Below, piece by piece: positions 1 to 6,357 of a stretch of DNA of 10,301 nucleotides. The position numbers and the translations under genes were made by a program. Below the pieces are notes generated by a model. It did not search any database. It saw only the letters and a list, made by a program, of their open reading frames with translations, and was not told the DNA's origin. This DNA is from Candidatus Saccharimonadota bacterium (GTDB lineage: Bacteria > Patescibacteriota > Saccharimonadia > Saccharimonadales > Saccharimonadaceae): the NCBI GenBank assembly GCA_905373345.1, contig CAJPSU010000015.1:1-10301 (forward strand). Direction: 5' to 3'. Every line of letters begins with the position of its first letter. Within the stretch, counting starts at the first letter, position 1.

Positions 1-695
1 ACAATAGCGCGGTCAACTGCCTGCGGCCTGCTCGTTGCAACATAGCGATCGCTTGTCGCTTGCACTGATAGCCCAAACGGCGCAAGCCCAGTCATATGCG
101 GCTCGACTGTGCGCGTGCCGAGATTGCAACCGCCGCTAAACGGCAATTCAAACGTACTATATTGATGCAGCAGCGGCCCGAGAAACATGATAATACTGCG
201 CGTACGCTTAGCAGCTTCGATATCCATATTTGCTAAGTCCAGCCGCTTCGGCAGATTGATCTCAAGGTCATTATGTTCCAGCCAGCGGCATTTCACGCCA
301 ATACTTTCAAGCACTTCAATGATACGGTTGACTTCTTCAATTCGCGCAACACGCCGCAGCGTCGTCTTACCTTTGTTTAGCAGGCTAGCACAAAGCAGCG
401 CAACCGCCGCATTTTTGCTGGTCTTTACTTCTATACTGCCATGCAATTCACGCCCGCCCGTCACGCGGAAATTAGTTTTGCCATAATTATTAATACGGAC
501 AATTTCACACGATAGCACATCACCAATGCGTGCGATCATCTCAAGGCTGATATTTTGCCCGCCTTTCTCAATACGGTTGATTGCCGACTGGCTCGTACCA
601 AGCGCTTCGGCAAGTTCACTCTGTGTCATACCACGCGATTGGCGGTTTTCTTGAATTAATGTTCCAATATTTTTAAGATATTCCGACGTCTTCAT
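1..695 (-). CDS. murA: MurA-type UDP-GlcNAc 1-carboxyvinyltransferase with N-terminal XRE helix-turn-helix domain (partial)
   Basis: The 3' part is cut by the window edge; about 231 codons are visible. Residues ~7-62 are an XRE/Cro-type helix-turn-helix (motif MTQSELAEALGTSQSAINRI, followed by EKG). From residue ~76 the protein matches the start of MurA, which transfers enolpyruvate from PEP to UDP-GlcNAc in the cytoplasm, the first committed peptidoglycan step. Conserved MurA features are SKNAA at 93-97 (equivalent to Lys22-Asn23 of the E. coli enzyme), an Arg-containing KRTRS before LGPLL at ~163-176, and SGGCNLGTR at 187-195, whose Cys190 corresponds to E. coli Cys115, the residue alkylated by fosfomycin. 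Normal MurA (about 420 aa) begins directly at the FRVTGG-like segment, so about 75 residues are extra. An in-frame ATG at 702-704 overlaps the -10 box, so the ATG at 693-695 is chosen; no Shine-Dalgarno is present and the mRNA is probably leaderless. It could be a MurA paralogue rather than the only MurA. The fold assignment is firm; a regulatory role for the HTH is inference. Confidence 0.88.
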   Translation of the reverse strand, partial: MKTSEYLKNIGTLIQENRQSRGMTQSELAEALGTSQSAINRIEKGGQNISLEMIARIGDVLSCEIVRINNYGKTNFRVTGGRELHGSIEVKTSKNAAVALLCASLLNKGKTTLRRVARIEEVNRIIEVLESIGVKCRWLEHNDLEINLPKRLDLANMDIEAAKRTRSIIMFLGPLLHQYSTFELPFSGGCNLGTRTVEPHMTGLAPFGLSVQATSDRYVATSRPQAVDRAI

Positions 696-702
696 GGCAT
701 AC

Positions 703-731
703 ATAATATACCTAATGTGATATATTGTCAA
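703..731 (-). promoter_or_regulatory. Promoter of the HTH-murA gene
   Basis: On the minus strand a perfect -35 TTGACA (731-726) is followed by a 17-base spacer and a -10 TATTAT (708-703). The predicted transcription start falls at about 696-695, on the ATG itself, so the transcript would have no leader. Its -35 occupies the same bases as the glyA -35 on the other strand. Confidence 0.75.
705..726. promoter_or_regulatory. Candidate operator: inverted repeat between divergent murA and glyA promoters
   Basis: AATATA (705-710) and TATATT (721-726) form a perfect 6-base inverted repeat around a 10-base spacer. The element runs from the murA -10 to the shared -35. XRE-family regulators often bind short two-fold symmetric sites within promoters, and the adjacent gene encodes such a domain, so it is a plausible autoregulatory site. 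AT-rich promoter DNA can produce such a repeat by chance. Confidence 0.3.
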
Positions 732-753
732 GTATTCCAAAACACGCTATACT
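725..753 (+). promoter_or_regulatory. Promoter of glyA
   Basis: TTGTCA (725-730), a 17-base spacer and TATACT (748-753) make a good sigma-70-type promoter. The predicted start is near 760, giving a leader of roughly 57 bases. The -35 bases overlap the minus-strand -35 of the divergent murA gene almost completely. A TTGACA at 786-791 lacks a convincing -10 and is considered less likely. Confidence 0.7.
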
Positions 754-803
754 AAACATATGATCTAGCAACAGTTTCACTACTTTTGACAAACAAACCT
801 AAT

Positions 804-808
804 GGAGG
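804..808 (+). promoter_or_regulatory. Shine-Dalgarno site that decides the glyA start
   Basis: GGAGG lies 8 bases upstream of the ATG at 817 and overlaps the codons that an ATG-802 start would use. This argues for initiation at 817. Confidence 0.85.
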
Positions 809-816
809 TACAGATT

Positions 817-2091
817 ATGAATGATGATATTGTTGCGGCACTTATCGACGGCGAAGCGAAACGCCAACGAGAAGGATTAGAGCTAATTCCCAGCGAAAAC
901 TACGTCAGCCGCTCGGTGCGGCAAGCGCTCGGCAGCGTGTTTACAAACAAATACAGCGAAGGCTACCCTGGACATCGTTATTACGGCGGACAGGAGTTTA
1001 CCGACAAAGTTGAGCAGCTTGCTATTGACCGCGCCAAGCGACTATTTCGCGCCGACCACGCCAACGTACAGCCGCATAGCGGCGCGCCAGCAAACGAGGC
1101 GGTGTATAGCGCATGGTGCCGCCCGGGCGATACGATTTTGGCGATGGACTTAAGCCACGGCGGACATCTCACGCACGGCTCGCCTGTGACGCGCAGCGCG
1201 CAGCTGTACAATTTCGTACCGTACAAGATGAAAGATCCCGCGACGGGCGAAATTGATTACGATGAAATTCGCCGCCTAGCGCATAAACATCAGCCGAAAA
1301 TTATTCTGGCAGGCTTCAGTGCGTATCCGCGCGAGCTAGACTGGGCAAAATTTGCCGAGATTGGGCGGGAAATTCCTGGCTGTTTGCTAATGGCTGATGT
1401 AGCGCACATTGCGGGTTTAATCGCAGGCGGCGTAGCGGCGAATCCGCTTGACCACGGCTTTCACGCCATGACTACAACCACGCACAAGACGTTGCGCGGA
1501 CCGCGCGGCGGACTAATTTTAAGTATGGGCACGGTAAGCAGTCCGCTGAAAAAACCTAAAAAAACACTTGAGAACATTCCGACATTGATAGACCGCGCCG
1601 TGTTTCCAGGCGCGCAGGGCGGACCGCACATGAATACAATCGCCGCTAAGGCAGTGGCGTTTGGCGAAGCGCTGCAACCAGAGTTCGCGGAATACGCACG
1701 CAATGTAGTAACAAATGCGGCGCAGTTAGCGGACGAACTACGCAAACGCGGCTTTGTACTGGTGACTGGAGGTACAAGCAATCATTTAATTCTAGCAGAT
1801 GTGCACCAGAGTTTCGGGATTGACGGCAAGGTAGCAGAGCGCGCACTTGACCAAATTGGACTGACACTAAACGCCAACGCTGTGCCAGACGACCCGCTGC
1901 CGATGTTTCGCCCCAGCGGCATCCGCCTAGGTACGCCGGCGCTAACCACGCGCGGCTGCACGTCGGGCGACATGCCGCAAATCGCCGAATGGATGAAGCA
2001 GGCGATAGACGCGCGCGACGACGATACAGCGCTTGCGAAACTGCGGCGCGAGGTGCGGGAGTTTTGTTTGCGGTTGAAGGATATGAGCTAG
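817..2091 (+). CDS. glyA: Serine hydroxymethyltransferase
   Basis: Interconverts serine and glycine using tetrahydrofolate and pyridoxal phosphate (PLP), supplying 5,10-methylene-THF for one-carbon metabolism in the cytoplasm. The 424-residue length fits bacterial GlyA (about 415-430). Visible family motifs are LIPSENYVS near the N-terminus, EGYPGHRYYGG for substrate and PLP contacts, HSGAPANEAVY, MADVAHIAGLIAGG with the PLP-binding Asp and His, and the PLP-lysine motif TTTTHKTLRGPRGG with Lys224 (codon 1486-1488). An upstream ATG at 802 is in frame, but its first codons contain GGAGG (804-808), which sits 8 bases before the ATG at 817 as an ideal Shine-Dalgarno; 817 is therefore the start. 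It is a single-gene unit with its own promoter and a strong terminator at 2268-2309, divergent from the murA-like gene. Nothing in the sequence suggests loss of activity. Confidence 0.97.
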   Translation: MNDDIVAALIDGEAKRQREGLELIPSENYVSRSVRQALGSVFTNKYSEGYPGHRYYGGQEFTDKVEQLAIDRAKRLFRADHANVQPHSGAPANEAVYSAWCRPGDTILAMDLSHGGHLTHGSPVTRSAQLYNFVPYKMKDPATGEIDYDEIRRLAHKHQPKIILAGFSAYPRELDWAKFAEIGREIPGCLLMADVAHIAGLIAGGVAANPLDHGFHAMTTTTHKTLRGPRGGLILSMGTVSSPLKKPKKTLENIPTLIDRAVFPGAQGGPHMNTIAAKAVAFGEALQPEFAEYARNVVTNAAQLADELRKRGFVLVTGGTSNHLILADVHQSFGIDGKVAERALDQIGLTLNANAVPDDPLPMFRPSGIRLGTPALTTRGCTSGDMPQIAEWMKQAIDARDDDTALAKLRREVREFCLRLKDMS

Positions 2092-2267
2092 TCGTTGCGG
2101 TAGGAGTGCGGTTAGGGTTTGCATCTGTAGGCACTCTCTCTTTGAGTGGTTATTGCATGGTTGTTGGATTGTTTTGACGATGCGGATGTATAGTGTGTTT
2201 GTAGTGGCAAAAGCGTTTTTCTGATGATTGTTAGTGTGAAATTTCAAGTAGTGTGACGATGATATTT
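2092..2267. other. Intergenic stretch after glyA with no recognisable gene
   Basis: About 175 bases lie between the glyA stop and the terminator. The plus strand is visibly rich in G and T. Short open frames cross it on both strands, but none has a ribosome binding site or resembles a known protein. I see nothing functional here; it may be decayed DNA or an untranslated 3' end. Confidence 0.5.
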
Positions 2268-2309
2268 CTAAATAAAACACCTCGTATAGTAACGAGGTGT
2301 TTTATTTAG
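2268..2309. terminator. Bidirectional intrinsic terminator between glyA and the pilin gene
   Basis: An 18-bp perfect stem (2268-2285 with 2292-2309) closes a 6-base loop. The GC core CACCTCG/CGAGGTG is flanked by an A-rich left arm and a T-rich right arm, so the transcript from either strand ends in a U-rich tract. It sits between convergent genes and can stop both. Confidence 0.9.
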
Positions 2310-2324
2310 GATAGCTAGCGTCTG

Positions 2325-2789
2325 TTAGCAGCCTGTGCCTACTACGCGAGCTACCTTTTTGTTACTAGAAAAGTCGTAGTAGTATATCTGCGCACCAGTC
2401 GGAGAAGTCGATGAACCTGGGCATTTAACGTACTCAATTGCTAGAGGTCCGTCAGCTGGTACGCTACCATCCGTCAAGGTAGCAGACTTCACGCTTTCTC
2501 CACTCATGTACCACGAGTTCTTCTTGTTATCAGAAGGAGGAGTGGTAGAGTCGTCTGTGTCTGAGGTAAAGATTGTTAGACCCTCTGGGTAATGACCTTT
2601 CTCTGTGTTATACAACTCTGCCTTCTTTGCGACGCTGTCCGCAGTGGACTTAGCTGTCGAAGTCTTTGCCTGATTTTGCAAACCATTATACGCAACGAGT
2701 GATACAACGGTGAGAATAGCGATAATCACGATCACGATGAGAAGCTCAACGAGTGTGAAACCGCGATTTTTGATTTGTGTAGTAGTCAC
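2325..2789 (-). CDS. Type IV pilin, PilA/PilE-like (likely major pilin)
   Basis: 154-residue class III-signal prepilin. A short basic leader (MTTTQIKNRG) is followed by the cleavage site G/F and the mature N-terminus FTLVELLIVIVIIAIL, with Glu at +5 and a long hydrophobic helix that forms the filament core after cleavage and methylation by a PilD-type peptidase. The soluble domain has two cysteines, one in VKCPG and one as the last residue, which could form the C-terminal disulfide loop typical of type IVa pilins. The start is GTG (2789-2787), preceded 9 bases upstream by AGGGGG. It has its own promoter, separate from the minor-pilin genes just upstream, as expected for a subunit needed in much larger amounts. 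PilA versus PilE versus a pseudopilin cannot be settled here; a pilus subunit is near certain. Confidence 0.92.
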   Translation of the reverse strand: MTTTQIKNRGFTLVELLIVIVIIAILTVVSLVAYNGLQNQAKTSTAKSTADSVAKKAELYNTEKGHYPEGLTIFTSDTDDSTTPPSDNKKNSWYMSGESVKSATLTDGSVPADGPLAIEYVKCPGSSTSPTGAQIYYYDFSSNKKVARVVGTGC

Positions 2790-2830
2790 GATTAAGTGCC
2801 CCCTATTTATTACGTTTGATTTATATATTG

Positions 2831-2859
2831 ATAATACTACAGCAAAAGGGTAAGCGCAA
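2831..2859 (-). promoter_or_regulatory. Promoter of the PilA-like pilin gene
   Basis: Minus-strand TTGCGC (2859-2854), a 17-base spacer and TATTAT (2836-2831) lie in the 94-base gap between the RCC1 gene and the pilin. The leader would be about 35 bases and contains the AGGGGG ribosome site. No hairpin terminator is visible in this gap, so read-through from the upstream operon is also possible. Confidence 0.6.
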
Positions 2860-2883
2860 GCATTTTTACTACACGTTTCGGAC

Positions 2884-4635
2884 TTAATATATGTAGCGAT
2901 TTTTTGCAGGACGAAGGAAAAGAGATTCGGTAGGGTTCGCCCTATTCACATGCGTATTATCACCTATTTGACCATTTGAATTATTACCCCAACAATACGT
3001 TCTACCATTTGACACGGTCGCGCAGCCGCGGTTAGCGCCGGCACCAAGTTTTTCAACAACCTCCCCTGCTGGTATGCCGTTACTACCCGTAACTACCAAA
3101 GTGGGGTCGGCAATACCATTATTAACAGACGTGAACACACCACTACCTACCTGTCCTTTATTACTACGACCCCAACAATAGACCTTGCCCGCAATGGTAA
3201 GCATACACGTGTGCTGTAGTCCAGCTTGAATATCCTTAACACCACTTTTACTGACACCTGCTGGCAATTTAACTTTTTTTGGCACCGTAACAAGCGGTCC
3301 GCCAACTACACCATCGCCAATCTGGCCATAATAATTACTCCCCCAGCAATAAGGCCCCTCTGACGTCAATGCGCAAATATGCGTATAGTTTGGAGGGTTT
3401 CCTCCCCATTGAGACCAGCCATCTTGCGTTATTGATAATACGCTAATGCCATCAAGACCTCCGACGGCTGTTGGATATGCAACGTACGGACTAGTTACCC
3501 CCTTGCCAGTTTGCCCAGCATCGTTTGGCCCCCAGCAATAGGCCTTTGCGTCTGCAATTGCGCACATATTATAAGACCGGCTGCCCGACGACGAAAGGGC
3601 TGTAGCGGTATAGCCTACTGGCAACCCCCCGGGAAGACCGGCTGCAACTTGCACTGGCGAATCAAACATAATCTGGCTTGAGTTTGCGCCAACACTACCG
3701 CGCTGATTAAACCCCCAGCAATATATTTTTCCCTCAGCAATAGCGCACGACGTGTTGCCAGTACCACCGATAGCCGTAACGGTCTTACCGAGCAACGCAC
3801 CCTTAACTTCTACCGGCACATTTGAATGAGCCGTTGAATGAACACCCGGAGACGATACCGGACCGATACCAAGTCCTCCGAAAGGATTATAACCCCAGCA
3901 ATACACTTTTCCCTCGGCAAGCGCGCACGAATGATACTGCGCAGTAAATAAATCATCAATCTTTTTGCCAGCAAGGACTCCAGGATCTTTACGCACCCTC
4001 ACAGGAATAGGAGAATCTATATACGGCAAAGGAGTATCAACATCGCCGCTGCCAAATGACTTTCCATTTCCAAGCTGGCCATAACGATTCGCCCCCCAAC
4101 ACCAGATATCATCTGATATAATGGTACACGTTCGATAATTGCCGCTCATTATTTTTTTCGGAACACCGTCCATTGGCCAAGTGACCGTCTTTTTAATAGT
4201 TGTTGTGTAGGTACGATAAACACCACCTCCAGAGATCAGTTCTGTTTTACCTATAGCAGAGATTTGAGCAGAGTGCTTGTAGCCGTAGTCCAAATGCCCA
4301 ACAACAAAAGTAGTCCGCACATGCCCGTCGTTAAACACAACCTTATTTGCCGGGTATACGCCTGCTGTTCCTTTACAGTCGCTGTCTGGCGTAAGAGGAT
4401 GTGAGGACGACCAACTCTGTAGATGCCTATTAATGTCTAGACAAGCATTTGCATATGCTGCACCCGCCTCGCCCGCCTCTTCTGCAAGTTTTAGGTAATA
4501 ACTCTCTTGCGTATTAACATAGAGCGCAATAACAACACGATAAACGCCAAATAATACAGTTAATACAACAACCGACATAAGCATCGTAAGAGCAAGCGAA
4601 AATCCAAACGTTTGTTTTTTAGCGCTATTATTCAT
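2884..4635 (-). CDS. PilX-like minor pilin with C-terminal seven-repeat RCC1 beta-propeller
   Basis: 583 residues, far longer than a normal minor pilin (about 150-200). The N-terminus QTFGFSLALTMLMSVVVLTV resembles a prepilin-type signal with a possible G/F cut at 11/12 and a hydrophobic helix to about residue 40, but lacks Glu at +5, as is known for PilX/GspK-class subunits. Residues ~41-150 look like a small pilin body. From ~155 to ~575 come seven RCC1-like repeats, each with the signature CxxxxxxxxYCWGxNxxGQxG; the CWG triplets start at residues 179, 246, 306, 367, 430, 487 and 548, about 60 apart, which fits one seven-bladed propeller. Each repeat carries two cysteines 8-9 residues apart, probably disulfide-bonded outside the cell. 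The gene starts 2 bases after the PilW-like stop, so translation is probably coupled. Its position matches pilX-pilY1 in proteobacterial minor-pilin operons, and PilY1 also has a propeller. A tip-adhesin role is inference. Confidence 0.85.
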   Translation of the reverse strand: MNNSAKKQTFGFSLALTMLMSVVVLTVLFGVYRVVIALYVNTQESYYLKLAEEAGEAGAAYANACLDINRHLQSWSSSHPLTPDSDCKGTAGVYPANKVVFNDGHVRTTFVVGHLDYGYKHSAQISAIGKTELISGGGVYRTYTTTIKKTVTWPMDGVPKKIMSGNYRTCTIISDDIWCWGANRYGQLGNGKSFGSGDVDTPLPYIDSPIPVRVRKDPGVLAGKKIDDLFTAQYHSCALAEGKVYCWGYNPFGGLGIGPVSSPGVHSTAHSNVPVEVKGALLGKTVTAIGGTGNTSCAIAEGKIYCWGFNQRGSVGANSSQIMFDSPVQVAAGLPGGLPVGYTATALSSSGSRSYNMCAIADAKAYCWGPNDAGQTGKGVTSPYVAYPTAVGGLDGISVLSITQDGWSQWGGNPPNYTHICALTSEGPYCWGSNYYGQIGDGVVGGPLVTVPKKVKLPAGVSKSGVKDIQAGLQHTCMLTIAGKVYCWGRSNKGQVGSGVFTSVNNGIADPTLVVTGSNGIPAGEVVEKLGAGANRGCATVSNGRTYCWGNNSNGQIGDNTHVNRANPTESLFLRPAKNRYIY

Positions 4636-4637
4636 AA

Positions 4638-5438
4638 CTAATTAATCCTCGTTACTAATAGTGTTGTAGATTGCGTATTATTACTTGGCGGCGCGGCTAC
4701 CGTCAGCGAAATACTAACGCTGCTAGCCTCAACTAAATAATCTTCACCGCCAGCCGCATATTGATGCTCAACCGGTGTACCATCATCTTTAAGATATTGG
4801 ACCGTAAATGCTTGAACATTTTTTGCGATCGCTTCATCGCGCGCCTGGCAAATAGCGGGCTTGCTCGCAGTAAAGACGCTTGCAGGGCACGATTGTTTCT
4901 GGGCAACATTTTGCCCCGGACAGCGCGGCGAACTCATATCAACCAGAATACGCCGGTACAAAACAGCATCTTTGACAAAATACACTGTACGATATTGTAA
5001 TTTTGGCAGATATTCTGATTCCAAGCTGCAACTGTAAAATGTAGTCGGCTTATCAATGCGCACAAGACGGCGAGCCGAAGACACGTTGCGCTGGCTGCTT
5101 GCATAGCTTGATAGAATCAACGTTCGCGCGTTCGGACCGGTTCCAGTGTAATTCCAAGTGTAATTTGGAACCATTGTACCGCCGCGTCCGTAGAGGTCGT
5201 TGTACGGCGTGCTAGTCGCGCCATTAAATTCAATACTGTACCGCACGTCCCTTTCAATAATATCCATAGCGGTCTGCAACACTGTCGTCGTTTGCGAACG
5301 AGCCTTGCTAATAAACACTCCATGATATGCATTCGTAAGCGCAACACCAAATATCACAACAATAATGCTGAATACCGTGATTGAAACGACAAGTTCAACA
5401 ATCGTATAACCGTAATTAAAATGCCGCGTACGAGACAT
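4638..5438 (-). CDS. PilW-like minor prepilin
   Basis: 266 residues. The leader MSRTRHFNYG is followed by the mature N-terminus YTIVELVVSITVFSIIVVIF, with Glu at +5 and a roughly 20-residue hydrophobic helix, so it is exported and processed as a type IV pilin-like protein. Length and position (third of the cluster, after a PilV-like and before a PilX-like gene) fit PilW/GspJ-type subunits, which help prime the pilus and cap its tip. The segment QTTTVLQTAMDIIERDVRYS after the helix resembles the conserved Arg-rich region of PilW/GspJ. Cysteines occur in FYSCSLE, SPRCPG, KQSCPA and AICQAR. AAAGG lies 6 bases before the ATG, which overlaps the end of the PilV-like gene by 23 bases. Subfamily naming rests on synteny and size; prepilin status is secure. 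Confidence 0.85.
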   Translation of the reverse strand: MSRTRHFNYGYTIVELVVSITVFSIIVVIFGVALTNAYHGVFISKARSQTTTVLQTAMDIIERDVRYSIEFNGATSTPYNDLYGRGGTMVPNYTWNYTGTGPNARTLILSSYASSQRNVSSARRLVRIDKPTTFYSCSLESEYLPKLQYRTVYFVKDAVLYRRILVDMSSPRCPGQNVAQKQSCPASVFTASKPAICQARDEAIAKNVQAFTVQYLKDDGTPVEHQYAAGGEDYLVEASSVSISLTVAAPPSNNTQSTTLLVTRIN

Positions 5439-5844
5439 GCGTTACCTTTCTGCGGTCTGGACCATATGTAACAGTTGATTCAACTCTGATTGGCATACCG
5501 ATACCGCTCGTGCCGCCGCCGCATAGATATGGCGCGGTGGCAACAACTTTTTGCAATACAGGCGCAGCCAGACCCTCTATTGCGGCAGTTTTATCAATGA
5601 GCGTTTTAGGTTTCGCAACACCGCCGACAACCTCACACGCAAACCACGTTGGCGGATTTTCATTAACATACTTGCGTAAATTGTTATATGCTATATCGCT
5701 CGCGATACGATGCTGAACTTGTTGAATAGATAGTTGGCTCACACTCGTTTGCAGACGTATAATACCGGCAACAAACACCGACGTCACAAGCAACGTGACA
5801 GCCACCTCAACGATCGTAAAACCTTTTTCGTTCGCACACCTCAT
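5416..5844 (-). CDS. PilV-like minor prepilin
   Basis: 142 residues. A basic leader (MRCANEKG) precedes the mature N-terminus FTIVEVAVTLLVTSVFVAGI, a canonical prepilin helix with Glu at +5. The segment continues IIRLQTSVSQLSIQQVQHRIASDIAYNN, as in PilV/GspI-type pseudopilins. Two cysteines (WFACEV and YLCGGG) could form one disulfide. The start codon overlaps the previous gene's stop as ATGA, and the 3' end overlaps the PilW-like gene by 23 bases, so the three genes form one translationally coupled operon. The ribosome site is weak, consistent with coupling. Expected location is the inner membrane before assembly, then the pilus tip complex. PilV is chosen by position and size; GspI is the secretion-system counterpart. 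Confidence 0.83.
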   Translation of the reverse strand: MRCANEKGFTIVEVAVTLLVTSVFVAGIIRLQTSVSQLSIQQVQHRIASDIAYNNLRKYVNENPPTWFACEVVGGVAKPKTLIDKTAAIEGLAAPVLQKVVATAPYLCGGGTSGIGMPIRVESTVTYGPDRRKVTHVSYAAF

Positions 5845-6311
5845 TGTTGATGTAAACTCTCTACTCTGTGAACGGTGTTATCTGATTCGGTACGATAGTA
5901 CAACACGAAACGTACGCAGGGAACGCTCGTGCAAATATTATCATCAGCGTCAAACACTTGGTACACATATTCACTTACGCTTACCATCGGCTCGCCTGTC
6001 GTATCCGTAGCAACTAAACTATTGCCTGTTTTGCCCGGTGCAATAAGCGCTTCATTGTCGTTAATGACTTCTTGGGCTTTTGTCTGCATATCCTGCTTAA
6101 CAGGATAACTACGCCCAGCAGTAGAAGTGTGCAATTTATAGTACAGCTCAAGCCGCTCGGCAATAGCATTCACATTGAGCTGACGCTGATTGTCTCTCGA
6201 AATCCTAGCAATGCCCGTCGCTGACACGACAACAATCGCTGCCAGAATACCAATAACCGTCACGATCGTCATTACCTCTATTAGACTAAATCCTCGCGAT
6301 TGCCCATGCAT
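5841..6311 (-). CDS. FimU/FimT-like minor prepilin, first gene of the pilus operon
   Basis: 156 residues. The leader MHGQSRG is followed by the mature N-terminus FSLIEVMTIVTVIGILAAIV, with Glu at +5. A helix with RDNQRQLNVNAIAERLELYYK follows, close to the alpha1-C pattern of type IV pilins; near the C-terminus are two cysteines five residues apart (NICTSVPCVRF). It is the first of the closely packed minor-pilin genes, the place of fimU/fimT in Pseudomonas-type clusters. The ATG at 6311 lies 6 bases after a perfect TATAAT and has no Shine-Dalgarno, so it is predicted to be read from a leaderless transcript. A second ATG 4 bases downstream is out of frame. FimU/FimT/GspH naming is by position; it could equally be a pilE-like subunit. 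Confidence 0.83.
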   Translation of the reverse strand: MHGQSRGFSLIEVMTIVTVIGILAAIVVVSATGIARISRDNQRQLNVNAIAERLELYYKLHTSTAGRSYPVKQDMQTKAQEVINDNEALIAPGKTGNSLVATDTTGEPMVSVSEYVYQVFDADDNICTSVPCVRFVLYYRTESDNTVHRVESLHQQ

Positions 6312-6317
6312 AATACT

Positions 6318-6323
6318 ATTATA
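6318..6323 (-). promoter_or_regulatory. -10 box of the minor-pilin operon promoter
   Basis: A perfect TATAAT on the minus strand (6323-6318) ends 6 bases before the A of the ATG at 6311, placing the transcription start on the start codon. The -35 region at the usual spacing (around 6341-6346, TTTTTA) is weak. It lies in the 46-base gap after the murB stop, so read-through from murB is also possible. Confidence 0.6.
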
Positions 6324-6357
6324 TGATGCTTATGACAAAATAAAAATAGTTCTTTTT

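Noticed and set aside
187..486. 99-codon open frame on the plus strand
   Set aside because: It is antisense to the clearly recognisable MurA reading frame and has no ribosome site or family match.
702..704. Upstream in-frame ATG for the HTH-MurA protein
   Set aside because: It overlaps the predicted -10 box TATTAT (703-708) and would not be in the transcript.
786..814. Second glyA promoter, TTGACA (786-791) with TACAGA (809-814)
   Set aside because: The -10 is poor and the transcript would start after the ATG and lose the Shine-Dalgarno site.
802..816. Upstream in-frame ATG as the glyA start
   Set aside because: Its first codons contain the GGAGG ribosome site of the ATG at 817, which gives the usual GlyA N-terminus.
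1646..2280. Overlapping minus-strand open frames over the end of glyA and the following gap
   Set aside because: They are mostly antisense to glyA, low in complexity, and have no promoter, ribosome site or recognisable product.
2985..4110. Seven regularly spaced similar DNA segments (CCCCAGCAATA-like) about 180 bases apart
   Set aside because: They resemble a repeat array but are the YCWG codons of RCC1 repeats within one coding frame, not a CRISPR or intergenic repeat.
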